Source: CAYNRA01 sp046293395
GTDB lineage: Bacteria; Bacteroidota; Bacteroidia; Cytophagales; Spirosomataceae
Direction: 5' to 3'
NCBI GenBank assembly: GCA_046293395.1
Contig: JBKBOU010000003.1
Location: 310,001 to 374,000, forward strand
Length of the DNA: 64,000 nucleotides
Shown here: piece after piece, positions 8,999 to 17,171 of the stretch
How the letters are laid out: the number at the start of each line of letters is the position of its first letter
Position numbering within the stretch: the first letter of the stretch is position 1
Program-made: the position numbers and the translations under genes
The notes under the pieces: model-generated
What the model saw: the letters and a program-made list of their open reading frames with translations, nothing else
Told to the model about the DNA's origin: nothing
Databases searched by the model: none

Positions 8999-9553
8999 AT
9001 GAGAAATACTTCTATAATTATATTTATACTTCTGATTTATTTAGACAAAGTTCATGGACAAATACCCTTAGTAAAAAACATCGATACAGTCGGTGTCATT
9101 TACAAAGAAGTCCTAACAAATTATTGGCATGAGTGTGAAAGAAATAGATATTTTTTCGAAGATAAGGGGATTGTAAAGGTAATTATTTTTAAAGATTCTC
9201 TAAATAATAACTGTTTGAGGTTAAGTGCGATAATCGATGATCGTTTTCAAGAAAATCCGACGGATAGCTATACTTTTATAGGAGCGAATTTATATTTAAT
9301 TTATAGAGGCGATGCGAATGGGAATGAAGTAAATCCTTCAAAAAATAACAAATTAGGAAAGGCATTAAATGAAATTGTTCAGGACAGGGTTTATTTGAGA
9401 CCTCCAAATGTAGAAAGGTGGGTGGATTCAGTGAACTCGAAAGGTCAAAAAATGAAAGTTAGAGCAGTTAACCTAAGAAGTGGCAATATTTGGAACGAAA
9501 TGATTTTCATGTTCAATAAGAATGGAGATTATACCAAACTTAAATCACTTTAA
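8999..9553 (+). CDS. Hypothetical exported protein
   Basis: A 184-residue protein with a Sec signal peptide (RNTSIIIFILLIYLDKVHGQ, probable cleavage after VHG). The mature part shows no family I recognise: a beta-rich segment around VKVIIFKDSLNNNCLRLSAI, then a C-terminal MKVRAVNLRSGNIWNEMIFM and the closing NKNGDYTKLKSL. It lies in an accessory patch between a broken regulator and a gene remnant and uses AT-rich codons, which suggests recent acquisition. Function unknown. Confidence 0.6.
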   Translation: MRNTSIIIFILLIYLDKVHGQIPLVKNIDTVGVIYKEVLTNYWHECERNRYFFEDKGIVKVIIFKDSLNNNCLRLSAIIDDRFQENPTDSYTFIGANLYLIYRGDANGNEVNPSKNNKLGKALNEIVQDRVYLRPPNVERWVDSVNSKGQKMKVRAVNLRSGNIWNEMIFMFNKNGDYTKLKSL

Positions 9554-9611
9554 TTCATCCTAAAAGTTTCTAAATAAAAATACTGACACACCACTTAACA
9601 GGTAATTTTAA

Positions 9612-9764
9612 CATGACCAAGCAAATAATTATACGCTTTCTGAACTTTAAGCTACGCTAGCAAAATGCCCGAAAAATTGGTCTGCTTACCGAGACAAATT
9701 AGCAGAGATTACAAATAACTCTACTGAAACTCAAGCAATTTGGATTTTCAATAATTATAAATAA
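9612..9764 (+). pseudogene. 3' remnant of an unidentified gene with an internal stop
   Basis: One frame reads NNYTLSEL, a TAA stop (9648-9650), then ATLAKCPKNWSAYRDKLAE continuing to IWIFNNYK and a TAA at 9762-9764. The residue pattern looks like real protein on both sides of the stop, but there is no start and no upstream body. It ends 3 bp before the lipoprotein start at 9768, so that gene may once have been its operon partner. The family is not recognised. Confidence 0.4.
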
Positions 9765-9767
9765 GCC

Positions 9768-10226
9768 ATGAAAGTTATTTTAGTTTTTTTAGTGTTAACC
9801 TTAGGAATATTTGGTTGTTCATTATTTGTAGACTCAATAAAACCATCCATATCAAGAATTTATAATAATTCTGAATATGATGTCAAAGTTCTTCCTTACT
9901 CGAAGGGAAAACTACTACCTATTACAAATCAAGATACAATTATTATCAAAAAGAAAACATTTATTGAAAAAATAAACATTCCAAGATATAATTTACCTAT
10001 ACTCTTTGATGCGGACTCAATTATTATATTATTTGAAAACAAAAAAATAATAGTTCAATATTGCAATGAATTGAAATCTAATATAGTTAACCCTAAGTGT
10101 AATATTGTAAATGATTTATCAATTGAAAAATCAGCAACTATTGAAACATTTAAAAAGGGTAAATATGAGAGCATAATGACGCACTATATTACCAATGATG
10201 ACTATGATAGAGCCGTTGACTTGTGA
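9768..10226 (+). CDS. Hypothetical lipoprotein
   Basis: A 152-residue protein with a lipoprotein signal (MKVILVFLVLTLGIFGC, modified Cys at residue 17). The remainder is beta-rich (ISRIYNNSEYDVKVLPYS and DSIIILFENKKIIVQYC) and resembles no family I can name. It is strongly AT-rich. It follows directly on a decayed gene remnant and sits about 40 bp from an IS256-type insertion, so its operon context is probably disrupted. Confidence 0.6.
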   Translation: MKVILVFLVLTLGIFGCSLFVDSIKPSISRIYNNSEYDVKVLPYSKGKLLPITNQDTIIIKKKTFIEKINIPRYNLPILFDADSIIILFENKKIIVQYCNELKSNIVNPKCNIVNDLSIEKSATIETFKKGKYESIMTHYITNDDYDRAVDL

Positions 10227-10255
10227 CATTTAAACTGAAAAATACCGATGAAGCA

Positions 10256-10263
10256 GAAGACTT
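10256..10263 (+). repeat. Target-site duplication, left copy (GAAGACTT; right copy 11635-11642)
   Basis: GAAGACTT occurs directly outside both ends of the IS256-type element. An 8-bp duplication is normal for the family and marks a simple, relatively recent insertion. Confidence 0.85.
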
Positions 10264-10294
10264 GGGAGTGTAAACTGAACTGTGTCAGGGCTTC

Positions 10295-10340
10295 TTAGCG
10301 ATTCGATTTTTGGGGCTAGCCCCAAAAATCGAATCGCTAA
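10295..10340. terminator. 46-bp perfect palindrome inside the IS left end
   Basis: The two 23-bp arms meet at GCTAGC without a loop; the outer sequence is TTAGCGATTCG. It overlaps the transposase stop codon (10337-10339) and lies 6 bp inside the left inverted repeat. It can fold on either strand, so a transcription barrier at the element boundary is the likely role, although no clear T run follows. Confidence 0.6.
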
Positions 10341-11566
10341 TTTTTCAAGTGGCTTTTCATTCTATCCTCAAAAATAATGTATAACTGTGATAAGGTCAAA
10401 CTCCAGTTATGAAGTGGCATCGTCCATTTTTCACTAATCCGCTGAACGACTAAATAGACCAACTTCAATAGTGCGGTGTCAGAGGTAAAAGCACCTTTGG
10501 TCTTGGTTACCTTTCTTACTTGCCGATGGAATCCTTCGATGGGATTGGTGGTATAAATTACTTTTCTGATATGGGCATCAAACTCAAAGAAGGTTGAAAG
10601 ATGTTCCCAGTTAGTAAACCACGAACTTATCGGAACAGGGTACTTTTTACCCCACTTCGCCTCTAATTCGTTTAATTTACCAAAGCCTTCTTCTTTGTTA
10701 TTAGCTTGATAAACAGGCTTTAAATCGACCATGAAAGCTTTTTTATCCTTCTCGCCAACGTATCTCAAGCTATTTCTAATTTGGTGTACGATACAGCTTT
10801 GGATCTGAGTGCTTGGAAAAACGGCGGCTATGGCCTCTGGAAAGCCTTTCAAGCCGTCTATGCAGGCTATAAACATGTCTTCTACCCCTCGGGCTTTTAA
10901 ATCTGTCAGCACAGAAAGCCAAAATTTTGCCCCTTCCGACTCTGAAACATACATACCTATCAAATCTTTCCGACCCTCTAAGTTAATCCCTAAAATGTTG
11001 TACACAGCCCGTGTGGTCACTCGACCGTCTTCCCGTACTTTGTAGTGCATGCAATCTAAAAAAACAAAGGGGTAAACCGACTCTAACGTCCGAGACCGCC
11101 ATTCGTTCATCGCTGGAATGACCTTGTCGGTAATGGAGGACAGTTGGGGCGCAGAAATATCCATTTGGTACATCTCCTTGATATGAGCCGAAATATCCCT
11201 TGTCGAAACGCCTGTAGCGTACAAGGCAATTACTTTCTGTTCAAGCTCATCGGTGACAATCAGCTGGCGTTTAGGTAAAATAACAGGCTCAAAACTGCCC
11301 ATTCTGTCTCGGTTTGAGACAAGTTCAAATTCTCCAGAGAGGCTCTTTACCCGCTTCGTTGATTTACCATTCTTGCGATTTGAAATACCCTGAGAATTGC
11401 TCTCTTTCAGATGAGCCGACAACTCCCCCTCAAGGGCCGCTTCCAAAAAATGCTTTAAAAGCGGAGCAAATATGCCGTGTTCGCCATTTAAAGGCTTGCC
11501 AGAATAAAGACCCTTTATTGCCTCATTCTTAAATTCCTCAAAATCAAATTCCTGTAAATTCTCCAT
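10337..11566 (-). CDS. IS256-family transposase (mutator type, DDE)
   Basis: A 409-residue transposase catalysing insertion and excision of the surrounding element. Family blocks seen are GYSGKPLNGEHG... at the N-terminus, RMGSFEPVILPKRQ, ALYATGVSTRDIS, VFLDCMHYKVREDG with the first catalytic Asp, FIACIDGLKGFPEAI with the second Asp, and CIVHQIRNSLRYV plus YTTNPIEGFHRQVRK with the C-terminal catalytic Glu. The length equals the usual 390-410 residues and no frameshift is seen. The stop codon lies within the 46-bp palindrome. Confidence 0.95.
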   Translation of the reverse strand: MENLQEFDFEEFKNEAIKGLYSGKPLNGEHGIFAPLLKHFLEAALEGELSAHLKESNSQGISNRKNGKSTKRVKSLSGEFELVSNRDRMGSFEPVILPKRQLIVTDELEQKVIALYATGVSTRDISAHIKEMYQMDISAPQLSSITDKVIPAMNEWRSRTLESVYPFVFLDCMHYKVREDGRVTTRAVYNILGINLEGRKDLIGMYVSESEGAKFWLSVLTDLKARGVEDMFIACIDGLKGFPEAIAAVFPSTQIQSCIVHQIRNSLRYVGEKDKKAFMVDLKPVYQANNKEEGFGKLNELEAKWGKKYPVPISSWFTNWEHLSTFFEFDAHIRKVIYTTNPIEGFHRQVRKVTKTKGAFTSDTALLKLVYLVVQRISEKWTMPLHNWSLTLSQLYIIFEDRMKSHLKN

Positions 11567-11872
11567 AAAATTTCTGTTATTAGTAAAATTAAAAAAAATC
11601 TAAATTTTACTGACACAGTTTAATTTACAGTCTCGAAGACTTTTTTTCACCTACCCTATTCTACATCTTATGAGACACTCAATTGTTCTATTTTATCATT
11701 ACACACGCTTAACCCCACTTTCTTCCTATGTATTACAGCAATTATTTTAAACCTAGCGCAATTAGAAATAGTATAAAAATCAACGAATGTACACTATAAA
11801 TATGTGCAAAATAGTCCTATTTCTGGTTAAGAAATCCTATATTTTATTCAACAGTACCTCCTAGTGTAAATA

Positions 11873-12637
11873 CTATTTTTTCCTCCAAAGTTTGTAGCTT
11901 AATTGTCCGTAATCAGTATCAACGCATACATTGTCTGTACTATCAAATGTCAAACAAGTAATTGTATATATTTCCAATGTGTCTTTATTAAATTTGAAAC
12001 CAAACCAGTCAAGATTATCTGGTGAACTTCCCAAACCAACTTGGTCAACCTGATTGCCAGCGCCAAAGTAATCAATCTGGGGGCTATAAAATGTGAAATT
12101 GCCCAAGCCAGTCACTTGTCCATTCGGTTTAAACTCGATTGTCTTTTGGTCAGCGTTTGTAAATTTACCTTTGAATAAAATTTCTTCTAAAATGAGATAC
12201 GTGTCATGATTTTTCAAAGGGTTTATTTTAACAAAAGTCGTATTATCCAATTTAATTTTTTTCGAGGATATCCACTCAATATTGTATAGTCTTTGCGTTA
12301 AACTATCCTCTTGCACTTCCCAGACTTCATACGAGTTACCGTGTTTCACTACTTTCAAGAAGTCTCCGCCTTCATGAAAATTATAAATCATACTTGTCTG
12401 TTGCAGTGTTCGGTCGGGAATAAAAATAAACTGAGCGCCCTCTTGTGCTTTTTTGGGCGACTTAAATTGTTGCAAGTTGTTATAATACGCTTCACTTACC
12501 CAATACCCTGAAAAATGAATCAGCGTATCAAGTAACTTGAAATTATCTGTATTTTTTTCTGAAAATTCCTGCTTTCTGTCGTAAGAAGAACAAAAAAACA
12601 GAAAACCAATTAGCATTAGGAATAGTATGTTTTTCAT
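11873..12637 (-). CDS. Hypothetical lipoprotein
   Basis: A 254-residue protein with a lipoprotein signal (MKNILFLMLIGFLFFCSS, Cys16). The mature part is rich in aromatic and beta-forming residues, with lipocalin- or META-like small-barrel character: FSGYWVSEAYYNNLQQF, then IEWISSKKIKLDNTTFVKI, then GKFTNADQKTIEFKPNG. The family is not identified. The IS lies downstream, with about 230 bp of featureless DNA (11643-11872) between. GNAT acetyltransferase is the upstream neighbour on the same strand, 67 bp away. Confidence 0.65.
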   Translation of the reverse strand: MKNILFLMLIGFLFFCSSYDRKQEFSEKNTDNFKLLDTLIHFSGYWVSEAYYNNLQQFKSPKKAQEGAQFIFIPDRTLQQTSMIYNFHEGGDFLKVVKHGNSYEVWEVQEDSLTQRLYNIEWISSKKIKLDNTTFVKINPLKNHDTYLILEEILFKGKFTNADQKTIEFKPNGQVTGLGNFTFYSPQIDYFGAGNQVDQVGLGSSPDNLDWFGFKFNKDTLEIYTITCLTFDSTDNVCVDTDYGQLSYKLWRKK

Positions 12638-12704
12638 TGTCGGTATATGATTAGCGTGTTCACTTCTGCGCTTGTTGAGGCAAGGGGAGTTTTCCTACAG
12701 AAGC

Positions 12705-13226
12705 TTATTCAAAGCTCTTTTTCATTAATATATCTGTCTGTGGGTCATCTCCAAACAAGAAAATATGGGAATCGAAAGCTACAAAACCGTTTTTTTGATA
12801 AAATGAAATGGCTTTTGTGTTTTTCTCCCAAACTCCAAGCCAAATATATTTTGCTTGGTTTTCGTTGGCAAACTGCAAAGCAAAATCCAATAAAAACTGT
12901 CCGATACCCTCTCTTTGGTACGCTTGAAGTACATAAATGCGCTCTATTTCAAACGCTCCCTCGTCTTGGCTTTCTGTTTGGGCATTTCCTTCATTTATTT
13001 TTAAATAGCCAACGACCTCTTCGTCTAAAAAAGCGAAATAGAAATACGAATGAGGAGAGAGCCATTCGATGTGTAATTTGCTCATTGTAAACGCATCGGT
13101 AAGATATTTTTGCATGTTTTCTTCCGAATTATCTTTGGCAAATGTTTCTTGGAATGTCTCTTTTGCTACTTTCTGAAGTAGTTCAAGGTCTGACAACTCC
13201 ACTTTTTTGATGACTTTTTTCCTCAT
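12705..13226 (-). CDS. GNAT family N-acetyltransferase
   Basis: Acetyl-CoA-dependent N-acetyltransferase of 173 residues from the chosen start; the substrate is unknown. The acetyl-CoA pyrophosphate loop is seen in YQREGIGQFLLDFALQFA, preceded by the beta-strand pair VVGYLKINEG and IERIYVL and followed by IWLGVWEKNTKAISFYQKNG. This is typical of the small-molecule/RimI-like branch. The frame is open to 13334, but that extension runs through a perfect terminator hairpin (13277-13316), so ATG 13226 (MRKKVIKKVELSDLE) is preferred. Confidence 0.9.
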   Translation of the reverse strand: MRKKVIKKVELSDLELLQKVAKETFQETFAKDNSEENMQKYLTDAFTMSKLHIEWLSPHSYFYFAFLDEEVVGYLKINEGNAQTESQDEGAFEIERIYVLQAYQREGIGQFLLDFALQFANENQAKYIWLGVWEKNTKAISFYQKNGFVAFDSHIFLFGDDPQTDILMKKSFE

Positions 13227-13276
13227 TTCTGCTCTTCTTTCAGGATAGTTTAAATTAGTAAACCAATTTAAACAAA

Positions 13277-13316
13277 AAATCTGTGCTTTTGCAATGAATT
13301 GCAAAAGCACAGATTT
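13277..13316 (-). terminator. Long hairpin terminator after the TSP3 outer-membrane gene
   Basis: A 19-bp perfect stem (AAATCTGTGCTTTTGCAAT and its complement) with a 2-nt loop starts 20 bp downstream of the minus-strand stop at 13337. On the minus strand it is followed by a T-rich run. Confidence 0.8.
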
Positions 13317-13336
13317 ACTATACAATGAGAACAACT

Positions 13337-15001
13337 TTAGTTACTCGGACAATAGTAGAAGTGGTTTCCACAGGTTTTCATGAAATAGACTTCACATCCG
13401 TTCTTTCCTTTGATCTGGAACGCCTCTAAGTCTTTCTTATCCGTCACTTTAAGCGTACTGTATTGTGTTCTGTGTGACTGGCTAAACCCAAGGTTCCCCG
13501 TTGTACCATTCGGTATTTGTGTTTCGCTGATTGATTCAGCGGTTACGTCAGCTAGACCATTTACAAAGCCCATCGACTTAAACAAACCGTCTAGGAATAC
13601 TTTATCTGTTGATTTCGCTGCTGCTGCGCGTTTGAGTTTAGCCAAGAATTGGGCAGAAGAAAGTGCTGCCGAGTTACCAAATTCTGGATTTGAACCTAAT
13701 GCGCTCACCACTCTTGGTGTTTTTCCGGTCGGAATCGTGAAAACTGGGTGGGTGCAGTCACATGAAACGAGCGCGGCTTTGTCTAATGCAGGGGCAGGAC
13801 AACCTTTGTATTCTGCTAAACCTGGGGTATCTGGGCACGCATCGTCTTTGTCGGCAATACCATCTCCGTCTCTATCTGGGCAACCTTTCAAACTTGCCAA
13901 ACCAGCCACCGTCGGGCAGTCATCGTCTTTATCGGCAATACCGTCGCCATCTGTATCTGGGCAACCTTTGAGTTCTTTGGTACCAGCTACATCTGGGCAC
14001 GCATCGTCTTTGTCGGCAATGCCATCACCATCTCTATCTGGGCAACCTTTCAAACTTGCCAAACCAGCCACTGTTGGGCAGTCATCGTCTTTATCGGCAA
14101 TGCCGTCTCCGTCTGTGTCTGGACAACCCTTGAGTGCGATAGGTCCTGGAACATCCGGGCAGGCATCATCTTTATCGGGTGTACCGTCGTTATCTCTATC
14201 TGGGCAACCTTGAAATTTACGCAATCCAGCGACATCTGGGCACGCATCGCAAAAATCAGGCACACCATCTTTGTCTGAATCTTTACTTCCTAAGCGGTAT
14301 GAAACCGTTACATTTCCAATAAAATAGCCATCGTTTCTGTTCGGATTTCCGGCTAGACTCACTCCATCAATGTAATCTGAGTTCGAAACACGATAACCTG
14401 CCTCAAGGCCTACAGTCCATCTTTCAGCGGCATTGTATTTCAATCCTAAACCAAAAGGAATAACAACACCCCATTTTTTCAGATTAGCGACATCTGCATC
14501 CATGAGTGCTTGTTCTGGAGGAAACGTTCCTCCAGGCTGTACTTCTACTGTAGGATTTGTATAAACGGCACCAACTCCACCAAAAAGGTAAGGTGCAAAT
14601 GTTTTTCGAAAAACGCCATCGCACGTATATTTTCTTTCACCAAACGGGTAGTATTCACCGAGTAGTGCAGCCTCAGCAAAAGGCGAGCTGAACTTCAATC
14701 GTCTGTAATCCCAACGGCCATCTGGCGCATCGAGGTCATTACCGGCGATTGAGCCGATGATTACTTGCGGCCGAATGGCGAAATTGTCACCAATATGTCT
14801 TCTTACAAAAATCCCGCCTAGTAATCTGTTTTGAGAAGGATAGGGAACACTGCAATGCATATCCCCGTAGTATTGGTTTATCCCTTTCAGAAGCCCGATT
14901 TCGAGCGGATAAGGCTTGCAAACAGCACATGAATCTTGAGCAGAAGCTGCCAATTGAATGGAAAAAAAAGCAATAAGTGAAAGAAAAAAGTTACGTACCA
15001 T
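13337..15001 (-). CDS. Outer-membrane beta-barrel protein with six thrombospondin type 3 repeats
   Basis: A 554-residue exported protein. Signal peptide MVRNFFLSLIAFFSIQLAAS; mature Cys-containing start DSCAVCKPYPLEIG. Residues about 25-235 have porin-like alternating strands and aromatic turns. Then come six 27-residue calcium-binding TSP3 repeats of the form D-x-D-G-D-G-x-x-D-x-x-D-x-C-P...G-C-P. The C-terminal 145 residues carry CDCTHPVFTIPTG and a closing CEVYFMKTCGNHFYYCPSN. Unlike classic OmpA-family members, no OmpA peptidoglycan-binding domain follows the repeats. The frame is open to 15145; ATG 15001 is chosen because the signal peptide begins there. Confidence 0.85.
   Translation of the reverse strand: MVRNFFLSLIAFFSIQLAASAQDSCAVCKPYPLEIGLLKGINQYYGDMHCSVPYPSQNRLLGGIFVRRHIGDNFAIRPQVIIGSIAGNDLDAPDGRWDYRRLKFSSPFAEAALLGEYYPFGERKYTCDGVFRKTFAPYLFGGVGAVYTNPTVEVQPGGTFPPEQALMDADVANLKKWGVVIPFGLGLKYNAAERWTVGLEAGYRVSNSDYIDGVSLAGNPNRNDGYFIGNVTVSYRLGSKDSDKDGVPDFCDACPDVAGLRKFQGCPDRDNDGTPDKDDACPDVPGPIALKGCPDTDGDGIADKDDDCPTVAGLASLKGCPDRDGDGIADKDDACPDVAGTKELKGCPDTDGDGIADKDDDCPTVAGLASLKGCPDRDGDGIADKDDACPDTPGLAEYKGCPAPALDKAALVSCDCTHPVFTIPTGKTPRVVSALGSNPEFGNSAALSSAQFLAKLKRAAAAKSTDKVFLDGLFKSMGFVNGLADVTAESISETQIPNGTTGNLGFSQSHRTQYSTLKVTDKKDLEAFQIKGKNGCEVYFMKTCGNHFYYCPSN
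13795..14285 (-). repeat. Tandem TSP3-coding repeats (81-bp unit, 162-bp higher-order unit)
   Basis: Six in-frame 81-bp repeats encode 27-residue TSP3 units. Units 3+4 and 5+6 form near-identical 162-bp pairs, the copies beginning near 13878 and 14040, so the array grew by duplication of a two-unit block and could vary in length. Confidence 0.8.
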
Positions 15002-15275
15002 TGGGTAGTTGATGTTTATAATCATTGGGAAACAAAGTATAATCTCGGTAAAACAGAGAGGAATTCCACTATTTATCGGTATTAAATGTGTAATTTTACA
15101 CATTCTAGTAAGCAAAAATAAAAACAATTTTGAACATATTGCCATTACGGCGAATATTAATCAAATTCAGAGTTATTCAAAAAGGCTACTTTTTCTTTCA
15201 TACGCTTTGTTTATTTAACCTCTTTGGACGGTATTTGTCAAAGAAAACAAAGCGCCTAACGAATTATTTATTCCA

Positions 15276-16580
15276 ATGACATTTGCAGATTTTCAGTTAA
15301 ATAAACAACTTCTTACAGCCATAGAGGAAGAAGGTTATACAGTTCCAACGCCTATTCAAGAGAAAGCCATTCCGATGATTTTACAGGGGCATGACGTGTT
15401 GGGAATTGCACAAACAGGTACTGGTAAAACGGCGGCGTATGTTCTTCCTTTATTAATGAAAATAAAGTACGCACAAGGTATGCATGCCCGTTGCTTGATT
15501 CTTGCTCCTACAAGGGAGCTCGCCATGCAAATTGATGACGAGATAAAGAAATTAGGTAAATATACGGACATTCGCCACGCAGCTATTTATGGTGGATTAG
15601 GACCGAAAACTCAAATAGAAAACATCGAAAAAGGCGTGGACATTATCGTCGCGACTCCAGGTAGATTCACAGATTTGTACAGCCGAGGCATCATCATCAC
15701 GAAAAATCTACAATACATGATTTTAGATGAGGCGGACAAAATGATGGACATGGGTTTTATGCCTCAAATTCGTAAAATATTGGAGGTCATCCCTCGAAAA
15801 CGGAAAAACTTACTTTTCTCTGCTACTTTTCCAGAAAAGGTAGAAATTTTATCGGAGGAATTTTTGGAAGCGCCCTTAAAGATTGAAGTGACACCGCAAG
15901 CCACAACTGCTTCGACGGTTACGCAGCGGCTTTTTCATGTCCCGAATTTTCGGACTAAAATCAATTTACTAGCCTATTTATTTGCAAACGAAGAGTTGCA
16001 GCGCACCATCATTTTTACCCGTTCGAAAATTGTAGCAGACAATGTGTATCATTTTTTAGAACGAAAGGTAGTTGGGACAGAGAACATACGCGTGATTCAT
16101 GCAAATAAAGGGCAAAATACACGTATTAACTCGATTGAAGCGTTCAAAGAAGGAAATATTCAGGTACTTGTCGCGACAGATGTAGCTGCGCGTGGCATTG
16201 ATATTCGAGAGGTTTCTCATGTCATTAATTTTGATGTACCTGTTATTTACGAAGATTACGTGCATAGAATTGGTCGGACGGGTCGGGCATATCACGAGGG
16301 AGTAGCCATCACATTTGTTACGGAGGCGGAAGAGTACCACGTTCGTAAGATTGAGAAAATCATTCAATCAACTATTCCGACAGAAGAATTACCAGCAGAT
16401 TTAGAGATTGCGGAGACACCTTTTGAGGAAAAGCAGTTGATGCTCAAGGAGATTGACAACCAACGTAAGAAAGAAGACCCGACTTTTAAGGGTGCTTTTC
16501 ATGAGAAGAAAAATCCACCCAAGACACAAATGAAGGCAAAAAAATCTACCCGAAAACCAAAAAACACGCGCAGAAAATAA
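15276..16580 (+). CDS. DEAD-box ATP-dependent RNA helicase
   Basis: ATP-driven RNA unwinding or ribosome-assembly factor of the RhlE/CsdA type; 434 residues. Motifs in order: Q motif (VPTPIQEKAIP), motif I AQTGTGKTAAY, Ia PTRELAMQI, motif II VLDEADKM, motif III SATFP, motif IV IIFTRSK, motif V VATDVAARGID and motif VI HRIGRTGRAY. The last 35 residues are a Lys/Arg-rich tail, probably for RNA binding. It is divergent from the TSP3 gene with a 274-bp spacer, and its stop lies 1 bp from the stop of the convergent NUDIX gene. Confidence 0.95.
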   Translation: MTFADFQLNKQLLTAIEEEGYTVPTPIQEKAIPMILQGHDVLGIAQTGTGKTAAYVLPLLMKIKYAQGMHARCLILAPTRELAMQIDDEIKKLGKYTDIRHAAIYGGLGPKTQIENIEKGVDIIVATPGRFTDLYSRGIIITKNLQYMILDEADKMMDMGFMPQIRKILEVIPRKRKNLLFSATFPEKVEILSEEFLEAPLKIEVTPQATTASTVTQRLFHVPNFRTKINLLAYLFANEELQRTIIFTRSKIVADNVYHFLERKVVGTENIRVIHANKGQNTRINSIEAFKEGNIQVLVATDVAARGIDIREVSHVINFDVPVIYEDYVHRIGRTGRAYHEGVAITFVTEAEEYHVRKIEKIIQSTIPTEELPADLEIAETPFEEKQLMLKEIDNQRKKEDPTFKGAFHEKKNPPKTQMKAKKSTRKPKNTRRK

Positions 16581-16581
16581 T

Positions 16582-17019
16582 TTAAAGCCATTTTTGTTGA
16601 ATAACACCTATATAAGCGTCTGTGAGCTCATCTCGCAGATGCTTTTGTATAAATGGAGCTACGGAGGGGTACATCTGGACACACAAAAGTTCTTCCAAAG
16701 TTAGCCACACAATATTTTCAGCGGATGTTTCTGCGGGGTTCAAAACGGGTTCGCCATTGGTAATTTCACCAGAAAATACCATGTGGATAGTTTGTTTCTC
16801 CCCTCGGAATGTCTCTCCTACACATAGCATCTCCCCTACTTTAACCTCGATTTGAAGTTCCTCTTGCATTTCGCGTTGAAGCACCACAGCGAGCGACTCT
16901 CCAAATTCTACATTTCCGCCAGGGAGATTATACAGTTTTTGTCCATTGTATGTGTACTGCATCATCAGGATTTTTCCTTCTTTTTGCAGCAAAAGGGCAG
17001 GTCGAATAGATATTTTCAT
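16582..17019 (-). CDS. NUDIX hydrolase
   Basis: Hydrolyses a nucleoside diphosphate linked to another moiety; the substrate is unknown. The 145-residue protein has a complete NUDIX box, G-x5-E-x7-R-E-x2-E-E (GGNVEFGESLAVVLQREMQE), which binds the catalytic metal. Flanking strands MMQYTYNGQKLYNLPGG and QTIHMVFSGEITNG fit the fold. It converges on the helicase gene with a 1-bp gap and no visible terminator between them. Upstream lie 152 bp of AT-rich DNA without features. Confidence 0.92.
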   Translation of the reverse strand: MKISIRPALLLQKEGKILMMQYTYNGQKLYNLPGGNVEFGESLAVVLQREMQEELQIEVKVGEMLCVGETFRGEKQTIHMVFSGEITNGEPVLNPAETSAENIVWLTLEELLCVQMYPSVAPFIQKHLRDELTDAYIGVIQQKWL

Positions 17020-17171
17020 GGGTTAATTCGTCTTTTAATTATTGAATCGACAAATTAACAAAAAATCGAATATTCTCACAGTACCTTTTCATTTTATCCC
17101 GTAACCTAGTTCCTACTTATTAGAACAATATATTCATTTACTATAGGCAAAAAAACGTTTCATCCTTTTTT

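Larger units (their letters stand above)
10264..11634 (-). mobile_element. Complete IS256-family insertion sequence (1371 bp)
   Basis: Ends are defined by an imperfect 25-bp terminal inverted repeat (left 10264-10288, right 11610-11634) sharing TGTAAA and AACTGTGTCAG, with about 20 of 25 positions matching. It is flanked by the 8-bp duplication GAAGACTT. It holds one transposase gene and, just inside the left end, a 46-bp perfect palindrome. Ends, duplication and open transposase are all intact, so it may be active. Confidence 0.9.

Noticed and set aside
13410..14213. Plus-strand 267-codon open frame over the TSP3 array
   Set aside because: It is the antisense of the repeat region; its Ser/Pro-rich repeats simply mirror the TSP3 codons.
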